A stretch of 64,000 bases of DNA from Drosophila miranda (taxonomy: Eukaryota > Arthropoda > Insecta > Diptera > Drosophilidae). This document shows, in pieces, positions 12,591 through 25,002 of the stretch (the first letter of the stretch is position 1; each line of letters starts with the position of its first letter). The DNA lies in the NCBI RefSeq assembly GCF_003369915.1, contig NC_046677.1, forward strand, positions 17,998,913 to 18,062,912, given 5' to 3'. The notes under the pieces are model-generated. The model was not told the origin of the DNA and did no database searches. It saw nothing but the letters and a program-made list of their open reading frames with translations. A program made the translations under genes and the position numbers.

Positions 12591-13801
12591 GAGTGGATGG
12601 AGCGGGCGAACGATGTTGCAACTTGCAGCGCTGTGGCACAACGGTACAACGTCGCGCAGGTTCAGGCGGGTTCAGCAAACGGAAAACGGTCGATCTGATT
12701 TGTGTCATCGTACCGCCTCCTCCCTTCTCTCGAAAGGGAGGCAAAGACACTTGCTACCCTGCAAATACATATGGGGATGGGTGGATGGGTGGATGGGTTC
12801 GAGGTCTACGGGGTCTACAAATGGGAGGCTCATGCCAGGTCCTCCATTACTCCCCAGGCACCTCCAGGGTAGTTCCCCTTCCAGCGCCGCATTCTTCACG
12901 TTTTACTCAATAATAAAATTTTAATATTGTAATTTTAGCAGTGGGTTTTTGTCCGCCGGGGCAGAGGCATGCCTGTTCTTATGCATCGTCTCTCTCCGTG
13001 GTGTTCTCCTCCATATGACAACCTGTTCCACTTCTAAGTAGCCCGGTGGCTCAGTGGTGCTTTGTTTTCCCAAATCACGACCAGGTGCCAGGTTCAGTCA
13101 GAAAGGATCTCTGGTTGCATTCAAGCGAATGCCGCAGACAGGCGGCAGATGCCGGGGCGCAATTCCAATTAGGGCTCAACACTCGGGATGCATTATCCTG
13201 CAGCACGTTGATTTATAGGCCACCAAGCGGCGCACGTTTCATTCTTTTCAATTACTCAGCGCTCCACGTCGAAGCCTCCACCTCCGCCTCCACCTCCAGC
13301 CCTGGATCCGGCACGGCTCTACTGCAGCTCCCGTTTCGCCTGTCATGTTTCCTTTTCTTTCCTTTTCCATTCTATTTATTTATTTATTCAAATGCAGCGT
13401 GCACCGAGTGGCTGCACTAATGAACAAATCCTGCAGCAGGGAATTCTGAAGGGATCCTGAATGGAAACATCTGCGTGTGCGATTGAACTCGTACTCGTCT
13501 GAGGATAAGTGTGCCGCGATGTCAGTGCGTTGGTCTTTGAAAGGGATCTCGAATCCTTGGTAATGTACGACAAGCGATAGGGACGCCAATACCAAAAGAA
13601 ATCGACACACTTCTCCTATTGTTAGATGTCGCTGATGGAGAAATGGAATCATAGAAAATAGTACTACAGCTACTCGTATATTTTCACCCAAAGTAAGTGG
13701 GTTTTTTCCTGCCCCCATCAACTCTTCTTTTCCTTCACTTCGCCCAATCTCTGCAACCCAATTACGAGCCGCGATCTCTCCGGGGACCTCCCACGTGACT
13801 C

Positions 13802-13807
13802 TATAAA
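13802..13807 (+). promoter_or_regulatory. Candidate TATA box with upstream CACGTG
   Basis: CACGTGACTCTATAAAATA is followed about 100 bp later by an ATG (13909) opening a 104-codon frame that ends at 14223. The predicted protein is polar, begins MDMIRVFVCVSISDS and is not recognised. The arrangement could be a small gene or a non-coding transcript. Confidence 0.2.
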
Positions 13808-14626
13808 ATAAAACTTAAAAACAGACTGCATTCCAGCCGCCAGAGAGGCAGTCACAACAGAGAGGCAACAGCGACAACTTGCATTTTCACCTACAACCCA
13901 TCAAATTGATGGACATGATTAGAGTCTTCGTCTGCGTCTCCATCTCCGACTCCGTCAGGGAGAAAATGAAAGAGGAAAGTGCGACCTTTGGCGCCCCAGA
14001 CACTGACAGACCGATCCCCGAAATAGGCAGATGTACGCGGCACTCATATGGGGCCAGGGCTTGGGGGATAATTGATGAGCTTTTAGCATTTAAGCAACGA
14101 AAACATAAGAGGCTTCTCTCTGAACTAACGCACTTCAATGGAGATGGAGGTGGATGGAGAGATGGGGTGAAGGGGAGCGGGAGCAAAGGTGCTAAGGGCG
14201 AGACGAGAGGCCAGGCAAAATGATTAATCATTTGGCAGGTGCTTAGTCCCGGTCCAACGGGGCAACATAAAAGAGAACGGTACTCGACAAAAGGGTTCCA
14301 CCAGAGCCGAAAATCAACGTCTCAGCCACGTTATGGCCGGGCCCTTTAACAAGAAACTATTTAACTTCATTTCAACGGTTGGCATTTTTCGGTTAAACTG
14401 TCAAGTGGTCGGAGGAGACTTGCACAAAGGATCCGATGGCCAGTAAAGGATTACCGGCTCTTATTTGGCTTGCCTGTGCCACACCTACGCCTGGCTCCGC
14501 ACGAAAGGTGCGTTTAGGGCTGGCCCTTAGTGTGGTGTGTGTGGGCGTGGCCCGTCCTTACCTGGCACCGGCCCTGGTCGAGTAGGCTGGCCGCTGTTGG
14601 CATCATTATATAATTTGACGAAAGCA

Positions 14627-14654
14627 GATCGGCGATCGGGGATCGGTGATCGGG
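14627..14654. repeat. Heptamer array, GATCGGN type
   Basis: Four units starting at 14627, 14634, 14641 and 14648, each GATCGG plus one variable base. Confidence 0.85.
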
Positions 14655-15149
14655 GAAGAGTTTACGGCTCGAAATCAAAGCCACAGGCACAGTGGGAATC
14701 GCTGGTATAAATCTCTGGCAGGGAATAGATTTACTAGAATCCACTACAATGGGGCATATATGTACATTCCCTCCACTCTCGACCCACTGTATCACTGGCC
14801 TAATGACAGGTTAAATATCTTGGAAACTTTGCAGCTTGAGCCGAGTCGCGGACGCCGACCGACCTTATTATTATGATTCCTATTATTGATCCAAGATTTA
14901 TGGCAATTAATAATAGGTATAAGCCAGTCGAAATGGATGCCACTTCCGCTCCCAATCAATTAACAAAGGTCTCGCGAGAGTCTCCCCACCAAAATTATGA
15001 CAAACTATCTATAATCCAGATTTATGCTGACATTTTCTAACCAAGAGGACCACCTAGAGGAGTCGATGATGTAATCAAGACCCGGTCGAGCAGAGCACCT
15101 TGCCAAAATCCTGATCCCCCCTCGGGCAGCTGGCCTGTGTTCCACCAAG

Positions 15150-15191
15150 GATCGGTGATCGCAGATCGGAGATCGGAGGTCGGAGATCTCC
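15150..15191. repeat. Heptamer array, GATCGGA type
   Basis: Six seven-base units: GATCGGT, GATCGCA, GATCGGA, GATCGGA, GGTCGGA, GATCTCC. About 500 bp from the array at 14627. Confidence 0.85.
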
Positions 15192-15758
15192 TCGGATTTG
15201 TCAGCTGTCTGTGAGCCCGCTTTTGTTTGGGTTTCTTTTCATCTCCCAAGACCCTCTTTTTGCGAATAATAGATCGAACAGAGATGGGCATCCGTTATCC
15301 TAGGCACAGGACAGGTTCGTTTTCGCCTGACTTCTGCCGGGAATGTTGCTGCTGTTGTGAACAATGACTCGAAAAACAACAAGAAAGATGTTCCTCACCT
15401 GTCCTTGTAGATGTAGGGGATGTAGGGCCAGAGCTGGGATTTAATTTTTTGCCAATGAAGAGATCCCGATGTCTGTCCTCAGGTCTGGCCTCAGGTATTG
15501 GCATGTGCTGGTTTGGGATGGGAATGATCTGTAGTACTCTCTCCTTGGACTTCTTTGCCACATTTTAGTGTACATATTAGTAGATCTGCTGGCCATGTGC
15601 AATCCACCTTCGTCTGGGATCGCATTAGTGAAAGGATAACCCAAAATTATCAACCGCAAACTGTGTTATCTGGCCCAATTTCCCCTCAGACAGACCAGAC
15701 ACTTGTGAAGCAGTTGCCACAAATAGACTCCGGCAAACACTTGCGGACTGAACAAATA

Positions 15759-16058
15759 TTAGCTCCAGTCCGACCGCAGGGAAAACCAAGCATTAGATAA
15801 ATTAAGTGTCGTTTGGACACGCACGCTGGCCGCTTGGCACCTGAATTCCCATCGTGTTTGCGGAGATACACAACAATCGTAACGATCGTACCAACAGTTT
15901 CTGAGGTGATCGTGATTTTCGATGACATGAGCACATTTACCACAAAATGGATATGGGAATGGGTTATTTGCCCGCTCAAACTCGTACATATTTGATTGGG
16001 CAAGATGTTGATGTTGGGCAGGTGCTAAACGATAAGATGTGGCCAGATATAGATACAT
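15759..16058 (-). CDS. Possible small Cys/His protein (99 residues)
   Basis: Open from an ATG on the minus strand. Residues about 34-52 (FPYPFCGKCAHVIENHDHL) carry a CxxC followed by histidines, then RNCWYDRYDCC, resembling a small zinc-binding fold. No family is recognised. An overlapping frame on the same strand is also open and cysteine-containing, which lowers confidence. An internal ATG at residue 24 (MYEFERANN) may be the better start. Confidence 0.2.
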   Translation of the reverse strand: MYLYLATSYRLAPAQHQHLAQSNMYEFERANNPFPYPFCGKCAHVIENHDHLRNCWYDRYDCCVSPQTRWEFRCQAASVRVQTTLNLSNAWFSLRSDWS

Positions 16059-16743
16059 AGATACGGTCGGTTGTGTCTGAGCTGTGGGTAGCAGACAGCA
16101 GACAGCAGGCAGGCATGTCTAATGGGTAGCCTCTGGCTTGACAACATCGTTAGAAAGCCATTCAATTTGGTTTAGCATTGTTTCGGGCCCTCGTCCTTTG
16201 TCCTTTGAGCATCCAGTGCGAGTGTCTTCCTCCCGTGGATTCTGTGCAGTTTCTGCTTTCTAATGGAACCCCCTCCTTTGTCCTTCTTTGTACGCCGGTA
16301 GCAGTAGGTGGCGCATTAGCGTCCGCCCGAGTCCGCCTCCTGAGGCACGCCAGGATCAGGTGTGCTGGCACAGCTGCTCCCTGGAATGATGTACGTACAA
16401 GTGAGTATTCGCAGATAGTTTTGAGTTGCAAACGGACATTGTCTTGTCTGGCTGCCTCCCGAGAGCGGCAACATCTTCATTAAAGAAGAGCATTCCCTCG
16501 ATAATCATGGGTGGATTCGCTGCTCTATTGTACGCAAATCTGCACCAAATTTATGCAAATTGAAATTCCATAGCAACACCTGGAACACAGATCACACACA
16601 CACACCAATGGGCACACAGATGAGCAATTGTTTCAATGATGAATGTGCTGTGGGATTGTGCCACAAACGGAACCAAGCCCGGTCTGCCCAGACATCTTGG
16701 CGCGGACAAAACTGTAGCAATACTCAGACACCACACACATGGT

Positions 16744-16767
16744 CCATGCCCATGCCCATGCCCATGC
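16744..16767. repeat. (CCATGC)4 hexamer repeat
   Basis: Four perfect CCATGC copies. Confidence 0.9.
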
Positions 16768-17409
16768 CCCTTCCACGCCGAAGAGACCGAAGAGACCGAA
16801 CAGACCAAGTGGCAAGGTGTCAGTTCTGGGAAATCTGCTCAGCGGGCAAACAATGCTCGCGCAGCGGGGGCCCCGGCCAGCCCCTGGCTTTGGCTTTGGC
16901 TTTGGCCAGAAGGCAGGAAAATTGTTATGGCCATGGCTGCTCCTTGGTGACAATGACAATGGCCAATGCCATGGCCATGACCAGCCATCCAGCCAGCCAG
17001 GCAGGCCACAAAGAAGCGCAGACAACATTATTGTCATCGCTCGATGTAGTCGAAAGTAGTCCAGTGGGCTGTGGGAGAATCCTCCGGCAGCGCTCCAATT
17101 TGGCTCTCGGCTCCACTCACTTATTCTTCTTCCCACAAGCAATTTGCATATGCAGGCTGCTGGCTGCACTTGGCATGGACTCTGCCTTTATTTATTTAGT
17201 AAATGTTGATGATTTTGCATATTCTCTGATGTGCCTTCCAGTGTTGGGCAACGGCTGAACCTGTTTTCCACACTTGTTATTCTTTGAGCGCAAGACGAGA
17301 CAGGGTTCGATCCTGTGACCCTTGGAACAATGCCAATCTGCGGGAGTTCTGCGAACGGAAACGGAATGCTGTACAAATAAATTAGGAGTGAGAACAACAA
17401 TCAGGCTTC

Positions 17410-17433
17410 TAGGTGTAGGTGTAGGTGTAGGTG
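17410..17433 (+). repeat. (TAGGTG)4 hexamer repeat
   Basis: Four perfect TAGGTG copies, so AGGTGT (the T-box half-site) recurs every six bases. Confidence 0.9.
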
Positions 17434-17741
17434 TCTCATTTGAAAGAGTGTCAACCTACTTCCGCCTGTCTGGGGATCGATTCTGGCGTAAAAGGAGACC
17501 ATGCAGGTGTTCCTCCTCATGCCTTTGACTCTTCGTATTAATTGCTGTCTAAAATACTAATAATTGAAACATTTCGCTGGCTGTTAGCCATTTCCATAGG
17601 CCAAACAGATCGCTTCCTGCGGATCGGCATCGGGCTAACATTTTCAAATGCCCACGCCCACTTAAGTGCGGCTTCGGAGAAAACCAGTAGCAACTGGCAA
17701 ATGGCTGCGAGGCTGCTGCAATCAGAGCCATCACCGGTCCA

Positions 17742-17782
17742 CGTCGTCGTCGTCGTCGTCGTCGTCGTCATCATCATCATCG
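17742..17782. repeat. Compound (CGT)n(CAT)n trinucleotide repeat
   Basis: About nine CGT units passing into four CAT units. Confidence 0.9.
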
Positions 17783-18678
17783 TAAAACGTTGCCATGGCC
17801 AAGATTGATCATCGGGCCGGGTCGGGCAGACTCTTCTCATCCATTTTTTTTCGCTTGGCTCTGCCTCGGCTTGCCCAATCAGCCACACCCACAAGATGTG
17901 CAACGCTCATATTAAAATGGCTTAAAAAGGCAGGCCAGCGCTGAAAGTGGCAACACACAATAACAGCCAGAGCCTCGCAGATCTCTAAGATGCCTCGCTT
18001 CCGTTCCAGCTGCAAGGTGTGTGGTGTGGCAGCAACAAAACGAAAAGCCAAACAGTAGCCTGCCACTGGCACTGGAACTGGCACCGCCACCGAAGCGCAA
18101 CAATTGGCAATTTCATTTGCTGCTCCCCGAAAACGCAGCTCCAACAGGTACGCAGAGCAAACGACAGCTTGTTGGCCACCATACGATACAGTAGAGACTG
18201 CCTTCGACGAACTCCCCATCTGAGATGCGAGAAGGGGATGTGCGGTTCTCTTTGGGTTGTGTTTCCACGGTGCCACAACTTTCTACGACTGCTACGACAC
18301 GCTGTGATCTCTATGAATGGCTGGCTGGGAGGGAGTAGAGGAGCTGGTGCCGGTGCTGGTGGTGCTACATCATCGTCAAACCCGTCGAGTTGCGACTTCG
18401 ATTTCCTGTGCGCTGCATTTGACGTCTCGCAGGTCACTTGCCACAAAACGCTGGGCTGCGCCTGGCTGTGGCAGCATTCGTAATTGCTCCGAAAGGAAAT
18501 TTCCATATGATAATATTTATTCGCTGGAATATGCCTCCATCTCACCGACTCACCGTATCCGTCCCGTCCCGTCCGTTGGATGTCCCTTACACGCCTGCGC
18601 TCCACGCAGCCACTCCGTTTGCCTGTTGGTCCGCTGTTGGTTTTCTTGTCTATTTGACACTGCGCAGGCGGCGAGGAT

Positions 18679-18680
<2 letters not shown>

Positions 18681-18709
<29 letters not shown>

Positions 18710-18710
18710 C
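18681..18710. repeat. (TCTGGC)5 hexamer repeat
   Basis: Five perfect copies, followed by degenerate ones to about 18740. Confidence 0.9.
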
Positions 18711-19271
18711 CCTGTCGCTGGCTCTGTCTCTGTCTCTGGCCCAGATGTGTGGGTGGTCGTTTGAATGGCCTGCCTGCCAGCCTGTGCCGACTGTGGCTCT
18801 TGCCCCTGCGCTCCGGCAGTCAGTTTCGTGTTCGCAGTTTTATTTCCATTTTCCATCTTTCCACAAACTGCGCACTCAGTCGATCACAAAGGCCAATGCT
18901 TCCACTTCTTCATCGATTTGAGTTTTATTATCTGGTTGGCATTTTAGTTGAATTGTTAGCTTAGTTTATGCGGCCGACTCTAGCTCTGCTCCTTGCAAAT
19001 GGAAATGGAAATGGCAGGCGGAGTGGGGAGCCCGATGGAGCCGGGCCGCTGCCTTCGCCTCCATGTGTGGATTATGCAAGTGCGGCTGGAATGGGTGAAA
19101 TCTGCATTTTTAACTGTTGGGTGGCATATTACACGATGCGAGTGCCACCAGGGAAGCGCATCTGCACATTCATGGCGGAGCATCACACAGATGTGGGAGT
19201 ACAATTCCTTCTAAGATCCCCAGATCCCATTTCCCAGCTGAAAGAACGCACGATAGTAGCGTAGATTCTTC

Positions 19272-19287
19272 TTTTTTTTTTTTTTTT
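19272..19287. repeat. T16 homopolymer
   Basis: Uninterrupted run of 16 T about 1.5 kb upstream of nht. Confidence 0.85.
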
Positions 19288-20222
19288 GTCTCTTTTAATT
19301 AAATTACGACTATAATAATTATCATGAGATGCAACACAAACAAACAGTGGGAAGGGGTGGCTGGGACGTTAGAGTTGTTTAGATTACCTGCCAGTGTTGC
19401 AAAGCGAAGACTGTTTGCTGTTTTTGAATGGAAAACTATAGAAAACAACAATTTAATCCGTTGCGGTTCCATCTATTATTTTGGAGCATCTATGGAAATC
19501 TTTTCAAAGCTTCGACTATATTTTATTACCATCTATGGACATATTTTTCAAAGCTTGAAATATATTTTATTCGTTATTAAAGTGCAAATTCCCCACAGCC
19601 GATATATCGGTGCTGTATATCGATTGACAAAGTGAAACCACAACTGATGTGCCGTCTGAAGTTTCACTATTAGAATAGAGTTTGAATTTTTGTGACCTGG
19701 CAGCTTGCACCTTGCATCTGTGGCAAACTAAGTGCCCGAGGGACACACACCCGCAGCAGCAGCAGGCGGCACCCCTATGGGCAGGCAGGCGTAGGGTAAG
19801 TTGAGGAATTAACAAACTAAAAAATAAACAGGTAATTAGGTCAACGCCTCCGTCGACTGTCGACTGTCGCCGGCACGCGTAATGAACCTGTTCGGGAGCA
19901 AGGGTTTCGTTCCTCAGACACGACATAGGCAGAGACAAAGACAAAGACAAAGCCAAAGCCGTCACCGAGCACCTTGACTAGAATTTCTAATAAATTTCTA
20001 GCCATGTTACAAACACGTCAAAACAACACGCGCCTGCCTGCTGCGGCTGCGGCTTCTGCTCCTGGCCTGCGCGTGGTGTATTTAGTATGCGCCCAAGCAC
20101 CCTCATCCTCGTGGGCCGAGGCCGAGTCTGTCTTGGCCACGATATGCTAGGCTGGGCATGATCTTTAGGGCCAGAAGTTGAAGTTCAGTGGTGCACGGAA
20201 ATGTGCGGGACAGACAGGCGTT

Positions 20223-20250
20223 GGGCGACGGGCGACGGGCGACGGGCGAC
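20223..20250. repeat. (GGGCGAC)4 heptamer repeat
   Basis: Four perfect copies, 550 bp upstream of nht. Another seven-base unit, but without GATC. Confidence 0.9.
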
Positions 20251-20799
20251 AGTCGCGCGCCGCTGTTTAATATCCGCTCACCCCCGGTCGTCGTCTGGGT
20301 GGTTATCCTAGGGCTGGGCATTCCATCAGACAGCCTTTCTTTCCATTTGAATAATTAGTTGCTCGTGCCAGAGACTGGCCGGTGGCCAGGCTCACTTGCA
20401 TTCCTGTGCACTTTGCATAACGTGTCCTTCTCCTGTTGCCCGTCTGCCGGGTGTGGCAGGTTCGGCTGGGTGGCCACTGGAGAGGAACAAGTGCTAGGAC
20501 AGGGCAGTGGGCCGTATGAAGATGTGCGGTCGGTCAGGGGGTGGACGCACTCGACCGGTAAGGATCATGCTGGCATATGTCTCCTTTTCCGGCGATGGTG
20601 CAGCAGGCTCGTGCCAAGAACTAGCACCTGGACGGATGGATAGTTCTAAAGAACTTATAAACACCTTTCTCTTTGCAGATTCGAAGCTTGAAGATTCTTG
20701 TTATTGGTTCCTGAAAGCGTTTCTGATAAGTAAAACAAAACAAATGAAATCTTTGAGATGTTCCGCACACTAAACAAATTTATTTCTAGATTCTAGAGC

Positions 20800-21465
20800 A
20801 TGTCGGCGGGCCCCGACAAAGTTCCTCCAGGCAACCCGGGACTCCTGAAGAAGAACCCCAAACATAAGGGGTACTTTCGACGAAACAGCATTCTGACAAA
20901 ACTGATGAAACACATGGCCCTGCGGGGAGAGCCGGGACAGAGATACAGCTTCGAGAACAGCAAGGGCTTACTTGACACCTTTCTGAAGGCACTGAAGATA
21001 TACATGAAGACCGCCTTGAAGGAGATCATAGAGCGGTGCGAGCACCGCTCTGCCTATCGTTTCCACGAGAATATTCGCTACAAGTTGGTTTACGATATCA
21101 AGGCCAAGATGGAACGCCTCGACGAGAGGGATCGGCTGGAGCATTGCCTGTCGGATGACGACGACCAGATCAAATTTGTGGTACCCTCCACGGACTTCCG
21201 ACTGGGCCTAGCCAGGCGCCTGACGACGACCAACAACACGGCCCTGAATGCCATCGGACTGCGGATGCACCAGGCCCCACCCCAGGCACACTCCACACTC
21301 CCTAGTATGGCAGTGGAGCCGCGATCCCAGCCCCAGCCCCTGCGGTCAGCAGCTAAGCGTTGCAAGTACATCTGCGTGGCCGATGTGATTCAGTTCCTGA
21401 AGGACGACAAGCGCTATGCCCAGACGAGGATGCTCATCGTTGCCAATTCCAATTACGAGTTCTAG
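20800..21465 (+). CDS. nht: No hitter, testis-type TAF4 paralogue of TFIID
   Basis: Intronless 221-residue protein. Residues 29-82 fit a TAF4-type histone fold. They are followed by an RYxxxxDIKAKMERLDERDRLE stretch (93-114) that parallels the DRYEQASDVRAQLKFFEQLD region of TAF4. The last 35 residues (YICVADVIQFLKDDKRYAQ, 190-208, and on) match the C-terminal helix that ends TAF4 proteins (VNLRDLIFYLEQE type). A proline- and glutamine-containing linker (155-185) separates them. In D. melanogaster the short TAF4 paralogue near escargot is no hitter, one of five testis TAFs needed for meiotic entry and spermatid genes. Its histone-fold partner is the TAF12 paralogue. The name rests on domain match, short length and location. 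The ATG is preceded by a pyrimidine-rich tattTCTAG that could be the 3' end of a leader intron. Confidence 0.85.
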   Translation: MSAGPDKVPPGNPGLLKKNPKHKGYFRRNSILTKLMKHMALRGEPGQRYSFENSKGLLDTFLKALKIYMKTALKEIIERCEHRSAYRFHENIRYKLVYDIKAKMERLDERDRLEHCLSDDDDQIKFVVPSTDFRLGLARRLTTTNNTALNAIGLRMHQAPPQAHSTLPSMAVEPRSQPQPLRSAAKRCKYICVADVIQFLKDDKRYAQTRMLIVANSNYEF

Positions 21466-21525
21466 GGCGGACTCTGAACCCCAATTCAATTGCAGCCATT
21501 TTGGGTTCAATGAACTTCCTCTTTC

Positions 21526-21531
21526 AATAAA
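21526..21531 (+). terminator. nht polyadenylation signal (AATAAA)
   Basis: Canonical AATAAA lies 61 bases after the nht stop codon. A short 3' leader is typical for late testis genes. Confidence 0.6.
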
Positions 21532-22533
21532 TCTCAACCGAAGCCCAAGGAAACAGGTGGTGTGCTGTGTCCTTTGTTCGCCAGCACTTGGCATTTCAAT
21601 GGATCCCATCCCCGATCGAGGGAAACCCATGCACCACATGCACTTTGAACTTGTGTGTCGCGACGACAAAGCGGAGTACTCAAAGGAATTTCCGGCGAGA
21701 CAGGAAGCATATGCGCATTGGGCATTGCGCATGCGCCGCAGTGCGAGCGCGGTCTTTGGTTTCGGATAGGAAACGTGATGCTATCAGCTCGACTCATTAT
21801 GCTAAGTACTGGCAATAAAATCAAAGCGCACGAGGGCGACACATCTCATCGAACTTCAATTGAAGCCGTGCGCCAGCTCTGCCCGCTCACGTACCAGGCC
21901 GAGACATGCCGGAGGATCGTGCTAGGAACTCTTTGTTGTGGCATTAATTTCCATGTAATTGTGGGCACTGGCCTTTCGAATGGGCTGGAGCTGGAGCTGG
22001 AGTGATTAAAAATGCATTGGAGCTTGGAATATTTGAATATTCTGTCTATGGATTGCCCGGAACACCTCTTTTCGGGTTCACATTTGATCTTATACGTGTA
22101 CGATATGATATATATATAGAACCCATTCTAATCTTTCGATATCCACAAAAACTGTACCTCTTCATAGACAAAATAACTGTTAGATAAGTGCCTAATGTTT
22201 AAACGAATTTCAAGTGGGTCTCATCGGCAGGGGCACCACCTGTCGGCGGCCGCAAAGCTGTCCAACCACCCCTATCCCGATCCCTAGTCTAGCACCCTCT
22301 CTACAGGTTACATGTTGCAACATTAACTCAGGCATATATCCCTTTTTCAAGGACTCGGGGAACAGCTGCCGCCTGCAGGAAAATATCGAGCGAGTGCGCT
22401 GTCAGGCGTAAACTTGACAGGTACTCTGGTGGCAGGAAAAGTTCTCCCCCATCGGTCCCGACACACAGTCCAGGAAAAAACCACCCCAAAGTTGCCGCTG
22501 CCACTTGAGTGTAGATCGGTTTTCCAGCCGGAA

Positions 22534-22560
22534 GGAGGCAGGAGGCAGGAGGCAGGAGGC
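22534..22560. repeat. (GGAGGCA)n heptamer repeat
   Basis: Just under four copies of a seven-base unit. Confidence 0.85.
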
Positions 22561-24980
22561 GACTTGCCACGTATGCAAGGTGTATTTGAACAGAGGGCCG
22601 AGGAACCTGGCGGCCCAGGCGGCCCTGGCAGGAAGGCGAATTCCAGCACATACAACGCCACCCGACACACTCGACAGCTATCCGTTAGGGTTCCTATATT
22701 ATCATATTTGTATAGCAGGAACACACAAAGAGTTGCTTTTGTGCGTCTGAGGCTCTCGATGAAGATTGTGTTGCACCTTTTTTGCATAACGTTCCGTTCT
22801 GTTCGGTTCGGATCGGTTCTGCTATGCTATTCTCTATACGGATATGTGTCCCGTCATCATTGTATTAAAAAAGACGAGCCAGGGCTCTTCTTCATTGAGG
22901 TAGCAGCTGTGCCAATACACCGCCCGGCCACCAATTGAGCCCCGACCAGCCCTGACGTTGGGGGACCCGGGAAATCGGAATTGATTGGAGCTGCGCGTGT
23001 TTGCCTGCTGATAAGGAACCCATCAGGTGATGGAGCCCATAGTGCCGTCTTGAATCGCTCTTACGGTCGTGTATTTGCATACTCGTATGTACATGTAATT
23101 TTATTTGTCTAACCATTTGAGTAACCTCAATTGTCGAAGGCCAGGCTCCTGGGGAGCTTCAGTTTACACGTGTCCCGTCCATGTGATAGTGGTTTGGGTG
23201 GCCCACAAATGTAAGTCCCTAATATTTCGAGGCTGTGTAGAAAATACGAGGGATACGAAAAAATTGTATAGTCTTCAGATGTGTAATAATTTGGATTTCT
23301 TTCCCGATTTCCCGGACTATTGTAACCTTGCAGAAGATAATACATACCTTGGTGCCATGGTATGATTTCCGAAAGATGTATGCCTCAAAAATATACAAGA
23401 AGGAGGCTTTACTTAAATGGATATTTTTGAGCATTTTACGGAACATTGAATGCAAATGATAGTGCAAAAAATAGTAGGGTTTCCTGGTCTGTTCAATATT
23501 TATACACAAGTAAGCATCTCCTCCGTAGATGGCTTATTTCTCAGAACAGATAGATCATAAGCTGATGAATTGTAAATTGTCGGGTATATAAAATCAATTT
23601 AGTTCCTCTTGCCCCATAGCTGGCAGCGCAGCTCCGTTTCTAATCCGCAACAGATGCTGCCACCTCTCGTCCGCCGCTCGGAGCCGACACCAGTGGGCAC
23701 TCACAAAAGAAGCAATAAAAACACATGGACACGTAACGATTGGTGCCGCTACAGACGCTACAGGCTTTGGGCTGCGGCTCCTCCAACTGCTGCGTGGCGC
23801 ATTAGAGCTGGAAGCGGCCCAGGGTAACACAATTTATGACTTTATTAACTCCAAAACGCAACCAGGCGGACAACAAAGTGTTAAGCCAGGCCTGGGCCTT
23901 TGCCTGCGCCTGCGCCTGCGCCTGCGAAGACCGCGTCGAGGCGATGAAGTTGTGTAAATGAAATTAATCTTCAATAGACACAGGGCAATAAACGAAGCTC
24001 GGCGGCATCCGCAGCAGCCTCTGCCGTCTCTGCCATTAGTCATTAAACAATTTTCCACTGAAGCAACCGCTTCCATCTCCATCTCCAAGCTGTAACTCCA
24101 TATGCAACTCCTGCTCCTTCAACTTCCCCTTCCCCTTCTCCTGCTGCTGCTGCTGCTGCTGTTGGTGCCGCAGTTGCTGCTGCGTATTTTGTCAGGTGTC
24201 ATAAAAACCGAATTTATTGCGCATGCGCGGCGGCCGGTGAGCTCCGAATCCGATGCAAGGCTTCAGCATTTTGTTACAGTTTTTCATTTTTATTATTTAA
24301 TTTTCTCGCTGCCAGCGCATAAATCAAGATGCGTGCGGGACTGAGGTGACAGCACTTTAGGGCACATAAACACACATCAGCATCAGCATCAGCGGCGACA
24401 ATAGCAGCGGGTCGGCTTTGGGACCGGCACTGGAGAGCAGGTTGCTGGAATTTTAATTAAATGGAACGCGATCGGTGCTGCGGCGAGGCTTCAGAACTAA
24501 AGGAAGGCTGCTGGACTTTCTTCTACAAGTCACACATTGCGACAAAGTGAAGAATTCGGCATACACTTTGCATGTGATAAAAATTAGGTCGTCGGCTTAG
24601 TGGAGGGATAATTTTTAATCGACATCCACAGCGCTGATATCTAAGAAAGTGATGGGTTAAAAATATAAATATGTGTCCATACAATGGCTATACCTGGAGA
24701 TCAATCAAGACAAAGTTGTTCCTTAAACTTGGGAACTTTTTTTAAAATTTTTTAAAACCTAATTTCTTAAATTTTTACGAATTATGAAAAATCTTCTAAT
24801 TTCTAAATTACATTTTGGAATTAAGTAAATACTCACATTTTAGTTATATTATATACAATAATATATGTATGTATAGTATTTATATATATCTCTCTGTTAT
24901 AAAAAAAAGTTTTGGGTGTTGCTTAAGCGAGTGAGACGGGGGTTGGCAGGCCCTTGCCCCGTAGTGTATATTGTATATGA

Positions 24981-25002
24981 TATACATACATATGTATGTA
25001 TA
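24981..25002. repeat. Perfect 22-base palindrome
   Basis: TATACATACAT followed by its exact reverse complement, within a strongly AT-rich stretch (24600-25030). Could extrude as a cruciform or simply be a diverged TA/CA microsatellite. Confidence 0.85.

Larger units (their letters stand above)
7684..20799. other. Long non-coding region upstream of escargot
   Basis: About 13 kb with no strong gene. It holds the CAGGTAG and GCGCTCTY motifs near the promoter, heptamer and hexamer arrays at 9.8-20.3 kb, and two weak gene candidates (13.9-14.2 and 15.8-16.1 kb). Its size fits the large enhancer territory expected for escargot. Confidence 0.6.

Noticed and set aside
13035..13120. tRNA-like A-box (TGGCTCAGTGG)
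   Set aside because: No matching B-box or acceptor stem; a cloverleaf cannot be folded.
16560..17258. A 232-codon open frame
   Set aside because: Runs through CCATGC and TGGCTT simple repeats, which keep frames open; composition is repeat-derived.
17285..17335. GGTTCGATCC resembling a tRNA T-arm
   Set aside because: The stem pairs only with the loop out of register, and no D-arm or anticodon arm precedes it.
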